From: Nitrosomonas sp. Nm51
GTDB taxonomy: Bacteria; Pseudomonadota; Gammaproteobacteria; Burkholderiales; Nitrosomonadaceae
Reading direction: 5' to 3'
DNA: 32,657 nucleotides
Assembly (NCBI RefSeq): GCF_900111165.1
Contig: NZ_FOGH01000028.1
Span: 1 to 32,657 of the forward strand
Shown here: positions 1 through 8,502 of the stretch, piece after piece
Numbering within the stretch: position 1 is the stretch's first letter
Layout: each line of letters begins with the position of its first letter
The notes under the pieces: model-generated
Databases searched by the model: none
What the model was told of the DNA's origin: nothing
The model's input: the letters and a program-made list of their open reading frames with translations, nothing else
Program-made: the position numbers and the translations under genes

Positions 1-310
1 CATTTCACCCATTGGGTGACTCCTGTCTTTAGTCCGAAAACCTTGACACTACTACGTTTGAGCTAATTTTTGTAGATCTAACTGAGGAAAATAGGTTAAA
101 AGAGGCGATTACCAGACCCGGCGATTGTAATACTGTTTAAGGAGATGATCATGAAGTTGAAGAACAGCCATAACTTATAGCCAATGGAACCGCCGTGGCG
201 TTTGTGAAAAGGTGATGGAACAATTTTCAGCGCCTATTTAGAGAACCGCTGAACAGCAGTCACAATTTACAACGCCACCTCAGCCAGTCTACCGAAACAT
301 TTACATAAAA
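1..310. other. Left-edge region without a recognisable gene
   Basis: I see no convincing coding region in this stretch. A good ribosome binding site (AAGGAG) precedes an ATG at 151, but that frame closes after nine codons, so it is at best the start of a broken gene. Positions 5-19 form a small palindrome (7-bp arms TCACCCA/TGGGTGA around one base). The stretch lies downstream of the triheme cytochrome gene and may contain decayed mobile DNA, but I cannot identify a family. Confidence 0.4.
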
Positions 311-1609
311 TCAATCAGTTCCAACACGCCTGCTGCGTTCCACATCAAATACCGTCACCCGTCCTGCTTTGTTGCCCCAGGCATTCCTGATATACGATAC
401 GATGTATGCAATTTCCCGGTCCCGCAGCATTTGCTGAAATGGCGGCATGCCGTAAGGCCGCGGGTTTTCTTTTGTGGTAGCGGGATAGCCGCCTTCCAGA
501 ATGCTGCGAATGGTGTTGAGCGGAGACGCCATAATCACGCTGCGATTTTGCGCCAGCGGTGGATAAATTCCCGGCACACCCTCTCCGGACGCGCCATGGC
601 ATTCCTGGCAATGGATTTGATACAGCGATTCGCCCAGCACCAGATCAGGATATGCGCTGACAGGAACTGACGGCGTGGTATCGGCCGCATAATCCGACGC
701 GCTATCCGCAATGGATTGCAGATACACAGCCACCGCCCGAAGATCGCTTTTAGATAAGTATTGCAGACTTTGTCTGATAATTGTCGCCATGGGGCCTGAC
801 GCTACCGAGCGTTCTGAAATCCCGACAGACAGCAACGCGACAATTTCATCAACCGTCCAATCGCGGCTGCCGGCTTCAAGATGCGAGGTCAGTGACGGCG
901 CATACCAGTTCATGCCCATAATCTGTCCGCCCGCCAGTTCATCATCTGCTCCGCCCAGCAGGCTGCGGTTAGTATGACAGGCATTGCAGTGTCCCAGCCC
1001 CTGAACCAGATAAGCGCCACGATTCCACTGTTCTGTTCTGGCTGGATCGGGGGCATATTCACCAGGCTTGAAATACAAGGCGCGCCAGATATGCAGCAAC
1101 GGCCTGAAATTGTATGGAAAACGAATAGCGTGCGGCGGATTGGCCTGATTGACTGCCGGCAGCGACTGCAGGTAGGCGAAAATCGCGTCGGCATCCTGCC
1201 GCGTTACTTTGGTGTATTCGGTATAGGGAAATGCAGGATAAAGCAACCGGCCGTCCGGTGACTTGCCTTCATGCAGTGCCTGCCAGAAATCCATCTCGGA
1301 CCAGTTACCGATTCCCGTCTCTTTATCAGGCGTAATATTGGGTGTGACGAAAACACCAAACGAGGTGGTTAACCGGCGTCCGCCTGCAAACGGCTGTCCG
1401 CCACGGGCGGTATGGCATCCCATGCAATTACCCGCACGTGTCAGGTACGCACCACGCTGCTGCCGGGAATCGAGTCCGGCTGGATCGAACGGGTCGTTTG
1501 CATTACCGGATGCAGCTCTGTCTATTGCCAGGAGTACCAGCGCAATACCTGCAAACAAAAGCACGGTCAGTTTTTTAAGCTTATCGGACAAATGTGTGCA
1601 ATAACTCAT
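311..1609 (-). CDS. Triheme cytochrome c, alcohol/gluconate dehydrogenase cytochrome-subunit type
   Basis: Exported electron-transfer protein of about 432 residues with three covalent haem sites CMGCH, CNACH and CQECH (about residues 62, 208 and 334). An N-terminal basic stretch and a hydrophobic segment (LTVLLFAGIALVLLAI) act as signal or anchor. The order of three class I cytochrome domains matches the cytochrome subunit of membrane quinoprotein or flavin dehydrogenases, which passes electrons from a periplasmic dehydrogenase to quinone or oxidase. No dehydrogenase subunit is present in this window, so the donor is unknown. I chose the ATG at 1609 because it overlaps the stop of the upstream diheme cytochrome as ATGA, which implies translational coupling. 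The longer GTG start at 1642 would run inside that gene. The two cytochromes are probably co-expressed and may form one electron wire. Confidence 0.85.
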   Translation of the reverse strand: MSYCTHLSDKLKKLTVLLFAGIALVLLAIDRAASGNANDPFDPAGLDSRQQRGAYLTRAGNCMGCHTARGGQPFAGGRRLTTSFGVFVTPNITPDKETGIGNWSEMDFWQALHEGKSPDGRLLYPAFPYTEYTKVTRQDADAIFAYLQSLPAVNQANPPHAIRFPYNFRPLLHIWRALYFKPGEYAPDPARTEQWNRGAYLVQGLGHCNACHTNRSLLGGADDELAGGQIMGMNWYAPSLTSHLEAGSRDWTVDEIVALLSVGISERSVASGPMATIIRQSLQYLSKSDLRAVAVYLQSIADSASDYAADTTPSVPVSAYPDLVLGESLYQIHCQECHGASGEGVPGIYPPLAQNRSVIMASPLNTIRSILEGGYPATTKENPRPYGMPPFQQMLRDREIAYIVSYIRNAWGNKAGRVTVFDVERSRRVGTD

Positions 1610-2310
1610 TGTTCTGGCCCGGCCAGGATAACGCCGCTGCACCGGTGTGCCAGTTCGGGCGCCAATGTGTCCGCCGGTCCGGGTTTATCTGAAACAGTCT
1701 GAGCCGCCAGCCATTTCGCGACGGCGTTAATTTCTGCGTCCGTCAGTTTCGTGGCAATCTCTGACATGCAATCGGACACCTGCCCCCGGATCAACCCACC
1801 GTTACGCCAGCTGCCGAACTGTGCTGACAAGTATGCGCGCGGCAGACCCAGCAACCCCGGAATAAACGGCGCTTTCCCCATTAACGTGCTGCCATGGCAG
1901 TCGCCGCAGGCCGGAATATCCCGATCCGCATCGCCTGAAAAGACAAGTCTTTCAGCCAAAATAATTTCATCGGATTGCATGTGATGCCGCTCGGGCTGAT
2001 AGTCCGGCAACGCCTGCTCGGAAAAATAACGCGCAATATCCATCAGGTAGGCATCAGACATATTTTCAAGAAGAATCGTCATCGGTTGATAGTGGCGCCG
2101 CCCGTCCCTGAAGTTGCGCAACTGATTGAAAAGATATCCCTGCGGTTTACCGTCAATACGTGGATAGTAGACATGCTGCCCGGCCCTGCCCGCCTCGCCA
2201 TGACAAACCGTGCATGCTTTGACCCGTTCCGCCATAGTATCCGGTACGACATTGGAGGCGTTGACTTCAAAGACAATCCAAAGCAGCGTTATCAAAACAA
2301 GATGTATCAT
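1606..2310 (-). CDS. Diheme cytochrome c, c4/c553-like
   Basis: Periplasmic diheme cytochrome of about 234 residues with CTVCH near residue 33 and CGDCH near residue 135, each in its own class I domain. The first domain carries the pattern YPRIDGKPQGYLFNQLRNFR and then HYQPM, with the methionine as likely axial ligand, typical of cytochrome c4-like proteins. A hydrophobic leader ending near EVNA fits a Sec signal peptide. I prefer the ATG at 2310; a GTG at 2367 would extend the leader by 19 residues including a lysine, and either is possible because no clear ribosome binding site is seen. It lies 109 bases after nadE and overlaps the triheme cytochrome gene as ATGA. It probably shuttles electrons with the triheme protein. 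Confidence 0.82.
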   Translation of the reverse strand: MIHLVLITLLWIVFEVNASNVVPDTMAERVKACTVCHGEAGRAGQHVYYPRIDGKPQGYLFNQLRNFRDGRRHYQPMTILLENMSDAYLMDIARYFSEQALPDYQPERHHMQSDEIILAERLVFSGDADRDIPACGDCHGSTLMGKAPFIPGLLGLPRAYLSAQFGSWRNGGLIRGQVSDCMSEIATKLTDAEINAVAKWLAAQTVSDKPGPADTLAPELAHRCSGVILAGPEQ

Positions 2311-2419
2311 AAAAAAACCGCAGCTTTTCACGGTTGCCGTCGTGTGAATAAATTGACATATAAACACAGACCCCGCTCTGTTTTAGTCAAATCAATGCAA
2401 ATGGCGGCAGCGTTCGCAG

Positions 2420-4036
2420 TCACTGCTCAAATCCGTTGGTAATGGGGCGCCGCCAGGTGGTGCCAAAATCACATTGTGTGACACGGATGCCCGGTGGTGA
2501 CTGGCGGCGCTTGTATTCGTTAACCTTGATCAGATGTATAACCCGGTGGACATCCGTTTCGCTGAAACCTTTTTCTATAATTTCCGCAGATGACAGATTA
2601 TTTTCAACATACGCTTCCATCACGGCATCAAGCACCTCATACGCAGGCAGGCTGTCCTGGTCGGTCTGGTTATAACGCAGTTCCGCGGACGGCGCGCGCT
2701 CAACAATACGCCGGGGAATAATTTCGGCAATCTGATTACGGTATTTGCACAACTGATAAACCATGGTTTTGCTGATATCTTTTAACACCGCAAAGCCACC
2801 GGCCATATCACCATATAAGGTGCAATAACCCACGGCTATTTCGGATTTGTTGCCGGTTGTCAGAACGATATAACCGGTTTGATTCGATAATGCCATCAGC
2901 AGCGTACCACGTATACGCGCCTGCAGATTTTCAGGCACAGTACTCACATAATTGTTTCCGGGCGATAACTGAAAATCATTTTCCAGCGCCAGTAGAAAAT
3001 GATCAAGCAACGGCTTGATCAGGCTCTGACTGTGTTTAACACCCAGTGTTTTTGCCATGATTCCGGCGTCCTCAAGGCTGAAGCTCGATGTATACTGCGT
3101 GGGCATCATGGCTGTCCACACCCGCTCAGCGCCCAGCGCATCCACGGCAACCGCCAGCGTTAATGCCGAATCAATACCGCCGGACAAACCAATGAGTACA
3201 CCGGGAAAATTATTCTTCTCGATATAGTCCCGCACCCCCACGCACAATGCTTGATAAATACTGGCAACCGTCGATAAATGCGGTTCAATATACCCGTTCA
3301 CCGGTACCTGGTTTTCGATTTCAACCAGAACCACTTCTTCCTTGAACTCGGCAAACTGGTGGGTCAACACGCCTTGCCTGTCCATCACGAAAGAGGCGCC
3401 ATCAAACACCAGCTCATCTTGTCCGCCCACCAGATTGGCATGAATGATGCTGATACCAGTTTTGTTGATAAACTGCTGGGTTAGCTGGTAACGGGAGACC
3501 TGTTTATTAATATGGTATGCGGAAGCGCTCAACACCAGCAAATGATCGGCATCCGCATCGAACAGGGTGGTATCGTCATGTGTATGCGCCTGCCAGAAAT
3601 CCGCACAGATCAGAATACCGAACTTAACACCGCCCACTTCAAACCGGCAAGGCTCCACACCTTTATCGAAATAATAGTATTCGTTAAAAAAAGGCGCACG
3701 ATTCAAAATATGCTTATGATGATACGCTATAATTTCGCCGTTCCGGATGACTGATGCGGAGTTATACAGCTTGCCATTGCGAAAATCCGGATGACCGACG
3801 ACCAGTGTAATCCCGGAAATTTCTTGGACCAGATCGCTCAGCGCATTGGCGCAGTGTTCATAAAATGTTTCTCGCAGCAACAAATCAGCCGGCGGATAAC
3901 CGGACAAAGCGAGCTCCGGCGTTACAACCAGTTCGGCGCCGGCTTCTTTTGCCTGCTCAGCCGCATCGATTATTTTTGCAGCATTACCGGCAATATCGCC
4001 GACAGTAAGATTGAGTTGGGCTATAGCAATCTTCAT
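2420..4036 (-). CDS. nadE: Glutamine-dependent NAD+ synthetase
   Basis: Makes NAD+ from deamido-NAD+, ATP and glutamine in the cytoplasm, the last step of NAD biosynthesis. The protein has the full two-domain layout of about 538 residues. An N-terminal nitrilase-type glutaminase has catalytic Glu41 (in TPELALSGY), Lys108 (in HHKHILNR) and Cys144 (in ILICADFW). A C-terminal synthetase domain has the ATP pyrophosphatase loop LSGGIDSALT near residue 284, and further on TGNKSEIAVGY and LYGDMAGG. The start MKIAIAQLNLTVGD is the usual N-terminus of the family. It lies 25 bases after the phosphomannomutase gene and is followed by the cytochrome pair, so it is probably mid-operon. All key residues are present and the gene looks fully functional. 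Confidence 0.96.
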   Translation of the reverse strand: MKIAIAQLNLTVGDIAGNAAKIIDAAEQAKEAGAELVVTPELALSGYPPADLLLRETFYEHCANALSDLVQEISGITLVVGHPDFRNGKLYNSASVIRNGEIIAYHHKHILNRAPFFNEYYYFDKGVEPCRFEVGGVKFGILICADFWQAHTHDDTTLFDADADHLLVLSASAYHINKQVSRYQLTQQFINKTGISIIHANLVGGQDELVFDGASFVMDRQGVLTHQFAEFKEEVVLVEIENQVPVNGYIEPHLSTVASIYQALCVGVRDYIEKNNFPGVLIGLSGGIDSALTLAVAVDALGAERVWTAMMPTQYTSSFSLEDAGIMAKTLGVKHSQSLIKPLLDHFLLALENDFQLSPGNNYVSTVPENLQARIRGTLLMALSNQTGYIVLTTGNKSEIAVGYCTLYGDMAGGFAVLKDISKTMVYQLCKYRNQIAEIIPRRIVERAPSAELRYNQTDQDSLPAYEVLDAVMEAYVENNLSSAEIIEKGFSETDVHRVIHLIKVNEYKRRQSPPGIRVTQCDFGTTWRRPITNGFEQ

Positions 4037-4061
4037 GTATAGGCGGATTCATCCGTACCGA

Positions 4062-5459
4062 CTAAAAGGGCAATGCAGCATCCGGCAAAACACGCAGGAT
4101 ATTGTCACGAAAATCCTGCTGAATGCGTTCCAGCGCTGCCACATTCTCGGCTTCAAAACGCAAAACAATGACGGGAGTCGTATTGGATGCGCGCGCAAGT
4201 CCAAAGCCATCGGCATATTCAACCCGCAATCCGTCAATGGTAATAACCTGCTGCGCGGCGTCAAAGCGTGCACCCCGCTGAAGTTCGGCTATCAGAGCAT
4301 GGTTTTCGCCTTCCCGCACCCTGATTTGCAACTCCGGCGTATTGACCGAATCTGGAAGACTGTTTAATACGTCATCCATGTTGTCAGCATGACTGAGCAA
4401 CTCCAGCAGCCGGGCACCGGCGTACAAACCGTCATCGAAACCATACCATCGTTCCCTGATAAAGAAGTGCCCGCTCATTTCACCTGCCAGCAGCGCATTG
4501 GTTTCCTTTAATTTGGCCTTGATAAACGAATGTCCTGTTTTCCACATGACAGGCACGCCGCCATGCTGTTCGATCCACGGCGCCAGATTACGCGTACATT
4601 TGACATCGAAAATAATCTGCCCTCCAGGATTTCTGGACAATACATCCGCAGCAAATAACATGAGTTGACGATCCGGATAAATAATATTGCCGTCTTTGGT
4701 GACGACACCCAGGCGGTCACCATCACCGTCAAAGGCCAGTCCGATTTCAGCATCTGTCGTGGCAAGCGCATGGATCACATCGCGCAGATTGTCTGGCATC
4801 GACGGATCGGGATGATGATTGGGAAATGCGCCATCGACATCGCAAAACAGTTCAAGCACATCACAGCCCAGTTGCCGGTAAAGTGCGGGGGCGAAGGCAC
4901 CTGTAACGCCATTGCCACAATCAACAATAACTTTTATCGGACGATCGAGTCCAACATCATCGACAATGCGCTGAATATAATCATCACCGATATCGCGTTT
5001 GGCGTAACTGCCATTACCATGCGCAAGATTCTGATTATCAATACGCAAACGCAGCGCCTGTATGGATTCCGCCGCCAGTGTTTCACCGCCCAGCACGATT
5101 TTAAAACCGTTGTATTCCGGGGGATTATGACTGCCTGTTACCATTACGCCGGAAAAATTACAGTGCTCAAACGCAGCGTAATAAAGCATCGGTGTCGCCA
5201 CCATACCGACATCCAGCACGTCCACACCACTGTTGAGAATACCCCGTATCAATGCTTCAGAAAGCGACGGCCCCGATAGCCGTCCATCCCGGCCAACAGC
5301 AATTGAATTCAATCCTCGCGCATGCGCCTCGGAACCAATTGCATGACCGATTGCTTCAACATGTGCCGCAGTCAGACTCTGATCGACGATACCCCGAATA
5401 TCATAAGCCTTGAATATCTCACGTGGAACGGATTGTTTCGTATCATTCATATCGCTCAT
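4062..5459 (-). CDS. algC: Phosphomannomutase/phosphoglucomutase
   Basis: Interconverts hexose 1- and 6-phosphates, supplying GDP-mannose and nucleotide-glucose precursors for lipopolysaccharide and exopolysaccharide. The 465-residue protein shows the four-domain alpha-D-phosphohexomutase signatures: the phosphoserine loop VTGSHNPPEYNGFK with Ser110, the metal-binding loop FDGDGDRLG at 243-251, the sugar-binding GEMSGHFF near 327, and the C-terminal phosphate-binding region (VEYADGFGLARASNTTP). Length and motifs match the AlgC/ManB group; whether mannose or glucose is preferred cannot be read from the sequence. It lies 33 bases downstream of the zinc-finger gene and 25 bases upstream of nadE in the same direction. 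An alternative start three codons in (5450) is possible. Confidence 0.93.
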   Translation of the reverse strand: MSDMNDTKQSVPREIFKAYDIRGIVDQSLTAAHVEAIGHAIGSEAHARGLNSIAVGRDGRLSGPSLSEALIRGILNSGVDVLDVGMVATPMLYYAAFEHCNFSGVMVTGSHNPPEYNGFKIVLGGETLAAESIQALRLRIDNQNLAHGNGSYAKRDIGDDYIQRIVDDVGLDRPIKVIVDCGNGVTGAFAPALYRQLGCDVLELFCDVDGAFPNHHPDPSMPDNLRDVIHALATTDAEIGLAFDGDGDRLGVVTKDGNIIYPDRQLMLFAADVLSRNPGGQIIFDVKCTRNLAPWIEQHGGVPVMWKTGHSFIKAKLKETNALLAGEMSGHFFIRERWYGFDDGLYAGARLLELLSHADNMDDVLNSLPDSVNTPELQIRVREGENHALIAELQRGARFDAAQQVITIDGLRVEYADGFGLARASNTTPVIVLRFEAENVAALERIQQDFRDNILRVLPDAALPF

Positions 5460-5492
5460 CGACTATGTTGTTCAACGCAAAAATTAATCATG

Positions 5493-5696
5493 TCAGTGAT
5501 GCCCCGCAAGCGCACCCCCTTTGAGCGTATAATGGGTGCCACAATAGGGACACAGCGCCTCGCCTGATTTTTCTATAGGCAGATAAACCCGCGGATGCGT
5601 GTTCCAGAGTTGCATCTCAGGTGTCGGGCAATGCAACGGCAAATCATCGGCCGTAATTTCAATTTCTCTGTTTTTATTATCCGTTTGTTGATTCAT
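5493..5696 (-). CDS. Small zinc-finger protein (zf-CHCC type)
   Basis: A 67-residue protein of the bacterial family related to the zinc-binding Ndufs6 subunit of complex I. The diagnostic region is LHCPTPEMQLWNTHPRVYLP followed by SGEALCPYCGTHYTL. The first cysteine, a histidine and the CPYC pair would hold one zinc. Its biological role is unsettled. In many beta- and gammaproteobacteria such a gene follows ilvE, as it does here with 24 bases between. I chose the ATG at 5696, with a GGAG about eleven bases upstream; the longer reading begins with a TTG at 5714. Confidence 0.85.
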   Translation of the reverse strand: MNQQTDNKNREIEITADDLPLHCPTPEMQLWNTHPRVYLPIEKSGEALCPYCGTHYTLKGGALAGHH

Positions 5697-5720
5697 AACA
5701 ATATAATACTCCAATACAGC

Positions 5721-6644
5721 TTAGCCAACCAATGTAAGCCAATCATCATGACCGGCGCTCTTGCCCTTGACACAATCGAAAAACAAAGCCTGCAACTGCG
5801 TCGTGACCGGCCCGCGCTTGCCGCCGCCGATGGCGCGGTTGTCCAGTTCACATATAGGCGTGACCTCCGCAGCTGTACCGGTAAAAAACGCTTCATCGGC
5901 GCAATAGACTTCATCACGTGTAATACGTTTCTCCACGACGGGAATACCCAATTCCAGCGCAAGCTCGATGACAGATGCGCGGGTAATGCCTTCAAGGCAG
6001 GATGTCAAATCGGGCGTGTAGATCGTACCGTGCTTGACAATAAAAATATTCTCACCGGAGCCTTCTGCGACATAACCGTCAGAATCAAGCAACAATGCTT
6101 CATTGTAACCACATAATGCCACTTCCTGGTGGGCAAGGATGGAATTGGCGTAGGTTGTTACCGATTTGGCGCGACACATATTGATGTTGACATGGTGCCG
6201 GGTGAACGACGACGTTTTGACACGAATCCCTGTCTCCAGGCTATCGGCACCCAGATACGTGCCCCACGACCAGGCAGCAATGGCGATATGGACCGACAGT
6301 GTCGTTGCTGCAAGACCCATGGCTTCGGAACCGTAAAACACAATCGGACGGATATAACCTGATGTCAGGCTATTCTGCTTGACGACATCGCACTGCGCCT
6401 GCATGATCGTTGCTTTATCATACGGCATTTTCATCATGAAAATATGCGCCGAATTAAAGAGCCGGTCTGTGTGTTCTTTTAACCGGAATATTGCCGCCCC
6501 CTGCGCTGTCTCATAGGCGCGCAACCCTTCAAATACCCCCATTCCATAGTGAAGCGTATGCGTCAGTACATGCGTATTGGCTTCCCGCCAGGGAACCATT
6601 TCGCCGTCGTACCAGATAACGCCGTCACGATCAGCCATTGACAT
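5721..6644 (-). CDS. ilvE: Branched-chain amino-acid aminotransferase
   Basis: PLP-dependent fold-type IV transaminase catalysing the last step of valine, leucine and isoleucine synthesis with glutamate as donor. It has the family N-terminus (ADRDGVIWYDGEMVPW, then HYGMGVFEGLRAY), the PLP lysine in CRAKSVTTYANS, and the C-terminal phosphate-binding region EAFFTGTAAEVTPI. The length of 307 residues is normal. The ATG at 6644 has GGGAG eight bases upstream; upstream in-frame codons to 6698 read as an unnatural aromatic-rich leader and are rejected. It appears to be the first gene of the leftward operon ilvE, zinc finger, phosphomannomutase, nadE, cytochromes. A palindrome at 6817-6897 separates it from the preceding gene. 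Confidence 0.95.
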   Translation of the reverse strand: MSMADRDGVIWYDGEMVPWREANTHVLTHTLHYGMGVFEGLRAYETAQGAAIFRLKEHTDRLFNSAHIFMMKMPYDKATIMQAQCDVVKQNSLTSGYIRPIVFYGSEAMGLAATTLSVHIAIAAWSWGTYLGADSLETGIRVKTSSFTRHHVNINMCRAKSVTTYANSILAHQEVALCGYNEALLLDSDGYVAEGSGENIFIVKHGTIYTPDLTSCLEGITRASVIELALELGIPVVEKRITRDEVYCADEAFFTGTAAEVTPICELDNRAIGGGKRGPVTTQLQALFFDCVKGKSAGHDDWLTLVG

Positions 6645-6816
6645 CCAGAAACTCCCGAAAAAAGACCAGTAAAAAGCGTATTCTAACTGATTTTTCATGC
6701 CGCGTTGAATGCTCTCTGTATAAAAGAGCGCGCCGGATGAAAATTAATCCGCAACCGTCATATAAACGGTTTTACGGATATATAAACACCCGGCATCCAC
6801 CCCATTGGCCAAAGGG

Positions 6817-6897
6817 GGGGGTGTCGTCTGTGTTATGTGCAATTCTGTTTGTTCAAAGCGCTTGAGCATAATTGCACATAACACATGACGGCACCCC
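6817..6897. repeat. Long imperfect palindrome between ilvE and the upstream gene
   Basis: A perfect 16-bp inverted repeat, TGTGTTATGTGCAATT at 6829-6844 and its complement at 6870-6885, extends outward with one bulged base through about ten further pairs (GGGGTGTCGTC against GACGGCACCCC). The 25-base loop itself contains a TCAA/TTGA mini-palindrome. The outer base of the stem includes the TAG stop of the upstream gene. It could be a terminator-like structure on both strands without a clear T-run, or a small palindromic mobile repeat. The sequence does not decide between these. Confidence 0.7.
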
Positions 6898-7403
6898 TAG
6901 ATATCCCGGCTGTCGTACGCCCAATTCAGCAGCGCCTGTCTTTGTCTGCGGCGGCAACCCAGATCACCTTTCAAACAATGTTTTTTGATTTGCGCGGCAT
7001 GCCGCTTCATCGCTTTCCAACGCTTGATCTGGCGCATATCGTCGGAACATCTGCGCCCCATATAGTAGCGGCAATACCATTGAAACCAGCCCCGCGGGTC
7101 ATCCGCATGAATCCATCCTTTCTCACGCCAGACTGCCAGCGATTGCGACGCATTGACACCAAAAAAATTCAGTTCGGGCACATGCCGCTCATGGCACAAC
7201 CGGGCATTGTCAAACCAATCGGCAGGAAACTCATCAACACAGTCTGTCATATATTTGCCACCGAACACACCCATTTGCAGCATCTGCCTGGGCGCCAGAT
7301 CAGGCCTGAATTCAGAGTGAAAATGCTTTCCCACCGGCTCGGTCAGATAATACGCAAACCGCTGTTGCATTAAATCATTGACGACTACCCGATGTTTTTT
7401 CAT
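6897..7403 (-). CDS. Conserved protein of unknown function, 168 residues
   Basis: I recognise this as a widely distributed uncharacterised family but know no assigned function. Visible hallmarks are RPDLAPRQMLQMGVFGGKY, a TDCVDEFPADWF segment, NFFGVNASQSLAVWREKGW, DDPRGWFQWYCRYY, and a basic C-terminal region with RQRQALLNWAYDSR. It is rich in Trp, Tyr, Arg and Cys, has no signal peptide or membrane helix, and is probably a soluble cytoplasmic protein. The high share of aromatic and charged residues in fixed patterns suggests a catalytic or nucleic-acid role, but this is only a guess. Its stop lies in the base of the 6817-6897 palindrome. Upstream is a 171-bp MITE and then hslO. Confidence 0.8.
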   Translation of the reverse strand: MKKHRVVVNDLMQQRFAYYLTEPVGKHFHSEFRPDLAPRQMLQMGVFGGKYMTDCVDEFPADWFDNARLCHERHVPELNFFGVNASQSLAVWREKGWIHADDPRGWFQWYCRYYMGRRCSDDMRQIKRWKAMKRHAAQIKKHCLKGDLGCRRRQRQALLNWAYDSRDI

Positions 7404-7479
7404 AACAGCTTAACTTCTTGCATCGCAACCCATCATGACCGGGTTTTCAGCCGGTGCCAGCGAGCGGCGCCAGCGGACT

Positions 7480-7650
7480 TAGGAGCCGCGAATAAATAAG
7501 TGTGACAATTGGGCGCGTCTGGCGGGATGCAATGCAATGCAATGCGGGAGGATGAGCATAGCACAAGCTATGGCGGCGGCGACGAACAACGCCGCAGTGT
7601 GCCCGCCGGACGCGATCCAGGTGTTACAGTTATTTATGAACGACTCCTTA
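7480..7650. mobile_element. MITE-like element at the 3' end of hslO
   Basis: The two ends are imperfect terminal inverted repeats of about 48 bases. The left end reads TAGGAGCCGCGAATAAATAA and continues through GTGTGACA to TCTGGCGGG. The complement of the right end reads TAAGGAGTCGTTCATAAATA and continues through CTGTAACA to TCCGGCGGG. Between them are short ATGCA reiterations and an internal hairpin (CATAGC acaa GCTATG). No transposase is encoded in the 171 bases, so it would be non-autonomous. The left 57 bases recur with one mismatch at 14423-14479, supporting a dispersed repeat. The right end supplies the TAA stop codon of hslO. I do not recognise the parent IS family. Confidence 0.75.
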
Positions 7651-8502
7651 GTGAACCGTAGGCCCTGCATCGCGAAAAATAGCGTCGATCGCCAATGCAT
7701 CAAAATGATATTCCCGATTGCAGATATCATCATGGACGATAACTTCGCCGCGTTCGCGCAAAATGGCATTCACCTCTTCACGCCCCAGTGACTGCAGCAT
7801 TTCACAGATTTTTGCGGTATTTTCCTGACATCCATAGCTGATTGACTGCGCTTCAAAAATACGTACGGTTTCTTCAAAAAACAGACGCCTGAGTATTTCT
7901 TCAGCGGTACACGCAAACATAGCTGCGCCGCAGCTAGTTGCCGCAAGTGTTTCTATTCGCGTCCAGCCGTCGGGGTCGCGTGCATCGGTCAATGGCATTT
8001 TCTGCAGCATAATGCCCAGAACGGCAGCATTCGACGTTGTTAAAAACAGGCGTGACGACAGCTGCTCGGACTGCCTGAAATAATGCTCAAAAATTTCACC
8101 TATGGTGCCGCCGTCCAGCGGCACGATGCTTTGGTAGGCCTCTCGCATGGAATCCTTGTCCAGTGTCAGCACCAGCCGGCCATGACCCAGCAGGTCAGGC
8201 ACCGGCTGCGCACTGATTTTTGAGGCATATTTTGCCATACCCCGCAAATGCAGGCTTTCGTCGCAATCGATGACCAGCATCGAAACGGGACCGCCGCCCT
8301 GCAGCTGTACGGTCAATCGTCCAGGTTGTTTAAGCTGATCGCTCAGCAACAATGTGACGGCACTCATCTCGCCAAGTAACTGCATCACAGGTTCAGGATA
8401 TTTCCGGTCTTTCACCATTTGCCGCCAGACACTGTCCAGATGCACGACTGCGCCACGAATATCCAGATCCTCCAGTAAAAAACGTTGTACATAATTATTC
8501 AT
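7648..8502 (-). CDS. hslO: Hsp33-family chaperone with incomplete zinc-cysteine set
   Basis: Hsp33 is a cytoplasmic holdase activated by oxidation of a C-terminal zinc-bound four-cysteine redox switch. The fold is clear: MNNYVQRFLLEDLDIRGAVV at the start, a conserved core (LLSDQLKQPGRLTVQLQGGGPV), a GHGRLVLTLD segment, and the linker and zinc region SLGREEVNAILRERGEV. The canonical pattern is CxC about 27-32 residues before CxxC. Here it reads YGCQE and DDIC, keeping Cys225 and Cys261 but with Glu227 and Asp258 in place of two cysteines; an extra Cys233 is nearby. The redox switch is therefore altered or lost. The start at 8502 has GAAAGG upstream and overlaps the hypF remnant stop as ATGA. 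The stop lies in a MITE end. Confidence 0.92.
   Translation of the reverse strand: MNNYVQRFLLEDLDIRGAVVHLDSVWRQMVKDRKYPEPVMQLLGEMSAVTLLLSDQLKQPGRLTVQLQGGGPVSMLVIDCDESLHLRGMAKYASKISAQPVPDLLGHGRLVLTLDKDSMREAYQSIVPLDGGTIGEIFEHYFRQSEQLSSRLFLTTSNAAVLGIMLQKMPLTDARDPDGWTRIETLAATSCGAAMFACTAEEILRRLFFEETVRIFEAQSISYGCQENTAKICEMLQSLGREEVNAILRERGEVIVHDDICNREYHFDALAIDAIFRDAGPTVH

Noticed and set aside
5..19. Palindrome TCACCCA t TGGGTGA with a similar motif near 9500 (TTCACCCACTGGGCG)
   Set aside because: Similarity is limited to a short core and the second site is not palindromic; too weak for an insertion-sequence end.
4665..5279. 204-codon plus-strand frame opposite the phosphomannomutase gene
   Set aside because: It is the antisense shadow of a well-conserved enzyme and its product has no family features.
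7479..7769. Open frame across the MITE on the minus strand
   Set aside because: It consists of terminal-repeat sequence and out-of-frame hslO; no protein-like features.
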